Notes under the pieces: model-generated | Databases searched by the model: none | What the model saw: the letters and a program-made list of their open reading frames with translations, nothing else | What the model was told of the DNA's origin: nothing | Source: Planctomycetota bacterium | GTDB taxonomy: Bacteria > Planctomycetota > B15-G4 | Direction: 5' to 3' | Length of the DNA stretch: 6,088 nucleotides | Assembly: GCA_003644265.1 (NCBI GenBank) | Contig: QNBX01000223.1 | Span: 1-6,088 of the forward strand | Translations under genes and position numbers: made by a program | In this document: piece after piece, positions 5,405 through 6,088 of the stretch | Layout: each line of letters begins with the position of its first letter | Numbering within the stretch: position 1 is the first letter of the stretch

Positions 5405-6088
5405 CTAGCGATCGGCGGTGCGACGTTGCCGCCGTGCCTCATAGAAGAGTACGGCTGCGCTGGCCGAGACATTGAGGCTGTCCGCCAACCCCAGCATGGG
5501 GATGTTCAGCGGTGTCACGCCTTCGCCCTCCCAGGCCTCGGTGAGGCCGATCGTCTCGGCACCGACCACGAGAGCGACCGGAGCAGTCAGGTCGGCCGCG
5601 TCGTAGTCGGTCTCCGCCCCGACGCGTGCAGTGAGGATGGCGATGCCGTGCTCGCGCAGGAAGGCCAGCGCTTCAGTCGATGAGGCGGCGGCCAGCGGCA
5701 GGCTGAAGATCGTGCCCAGGCTGGCGCGGATGGCGTTGGGGTTCCAGATGTCCGACACCGGATCGGCCACGATGACCACGTCGACGCCGGCGCCATCGGC
5801 CGAGCGCAATAGCGCACCGAGGTTGCCGGGCTTCTCTACGCGCTCCACCACCGCGATGAGCGGTCGCTCCGGCAGCTCCAGCCGATCGAGGTCGGTCGGT
5901 GGTGTTTCGAGCACGGCCACGATGCCCTCGTCGCGCTCCCCGTAGGCCAGCCGCGCCAGCAGCTCCGGGGTCGCCTCGATGAACTCGCCACTCGACGCGG
6001 CCAGCCGCGGCAGCAGCGCCGCCGCGGCGTCGCTGCGAACGCGCTCGACCGCCACCCAGGCTTCGACGAGCGGAACGCCGGCATCGAG
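5405..6088 (-). CDS. SpoU/TrmH-family RNA 2'-O-ribose methyltransferase (5' end outside window)
   Basis: The frame is open to the right edge, so the N-terminus is missing; about 227 residues are visible, ending at the TAG at 5405-5407. A GTG at 6055 is probably internal, because the frame upstream (LDAGVPLVEAW) continues a typical SpoU substrate-binding domain. The C-terminal SPOUT knot is complete: motif 1 EKPGNLGALLRSADGAGVD with its conserved N and R, the DIWNPNAIRASLGTIFSLPL segment, motif 2 ALVVGAETIGL, and motif 3 LNIPMLGLADSLNVSASAAV followed by LFYEARRQR. The enzyme uses S-adenosylmethionine to methylate a ribose 2'-OH in rRNA or tRNA. Related proteins include RlmB and the thiostrepton-resistance methyltransferase TsnR; the exact target cannot be read here. 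It is the first visible gene of the leftward unit. Confidence 0.92.
   Translation of the reverse strand, partial: LDAGVPLVEAWVAVERVRSDAAAALLPRLAASSGEFIEATPELLARLAYGERDEGIVAVLETPPTDLDRLELPERPLIAVVERVEKPGNLGALLRSADGAGVDVVIVADPVSDIWNPNAIRASLGTIFSLPLAAASSTEALAFLREHGIAILTARVGAETDYDAADLTAPVALVVGAETIGLTEAWEGEGVTPLNIPMLGLADSLNVSASAAVLFYEARRQRRTADR

Overview
The window is uniformly GC-rich, with very short intergenic gaps, strong GGAGG-type ribosome binding sites and frequent GTG starts (one TTG). This points to a high-GC bacterium. The gene content would fit an actinobacterium or a member of Chloroflexota, but no marker in the window settles the phylum. There are no rRNA or tRNA genes, CRISPR arrays, insertion sequences or phage genes.

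Left and centre (1-4531): a divergent carbohydrate-catabolism locus around a 194-bp control region (1395-1588). Leftward run a LacD-type class I aldolase and, overlapping its stop by 8 bp, a PfkB sugar kinase cut by the left edge. Rightward run a GntR/HutC regulator with a UTRA domain, a tandem-SIS sugar-phosphate isomerase/deaminase without a glutaminase domain, a YjbQ/UPF0047 protein and a PIG-L-type zinc deacetylase, with gaps of 19, 5 and 27 bp. The control region has a perfect 16-bp palindrome and a second copy of its 12-bp core exactly 43 bp away. These are the likely operators of the GntR protein, and they flank a TTGACAA element that reads as a -35 on both strands.

The simplest working model is amino-sugar catabolism. 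The PIG-L enzyme removes an N-acetyl group. The SIS enzyme isomerises and deaminates the amino-sugar phosphate to a ketose phosphate. The PfkB kinase makes the 1,6-bisphosphate, and the LacD-like aldolase splits it to trioses. A PIG-L deacetylase plus a SIS-type deaminase is known from archaeal chitin catabolism (Dac and GlmD of Thermococcus); SIS-PfkB-aldolase is the logic of the bacterial aga (galactosamine/tagatose) pathway. The substrate is not proven, no transporter lies in the window, and YjbQ has no assigned step. A sulfosugar or fructosamine substrate is a possible alternative.

Right part (4532-6088): an unrelated leftward group converging on the sugar operon. From right to left it holds a SpoU/TrmH-family RNA 2'-O-methyltransferase (5' end beyond the window), an antibiotic-biosynthesis-monooxygenase (ABM) fold protein, and a small membrane protein of the Sm_multidrug_ex family (COG2426). 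The membrane protein has no ATG, GTG or TTG where its conserved frame should begin. A triple CCCGGG palindrome lies between the convergent units and may act as a transcription barrier.
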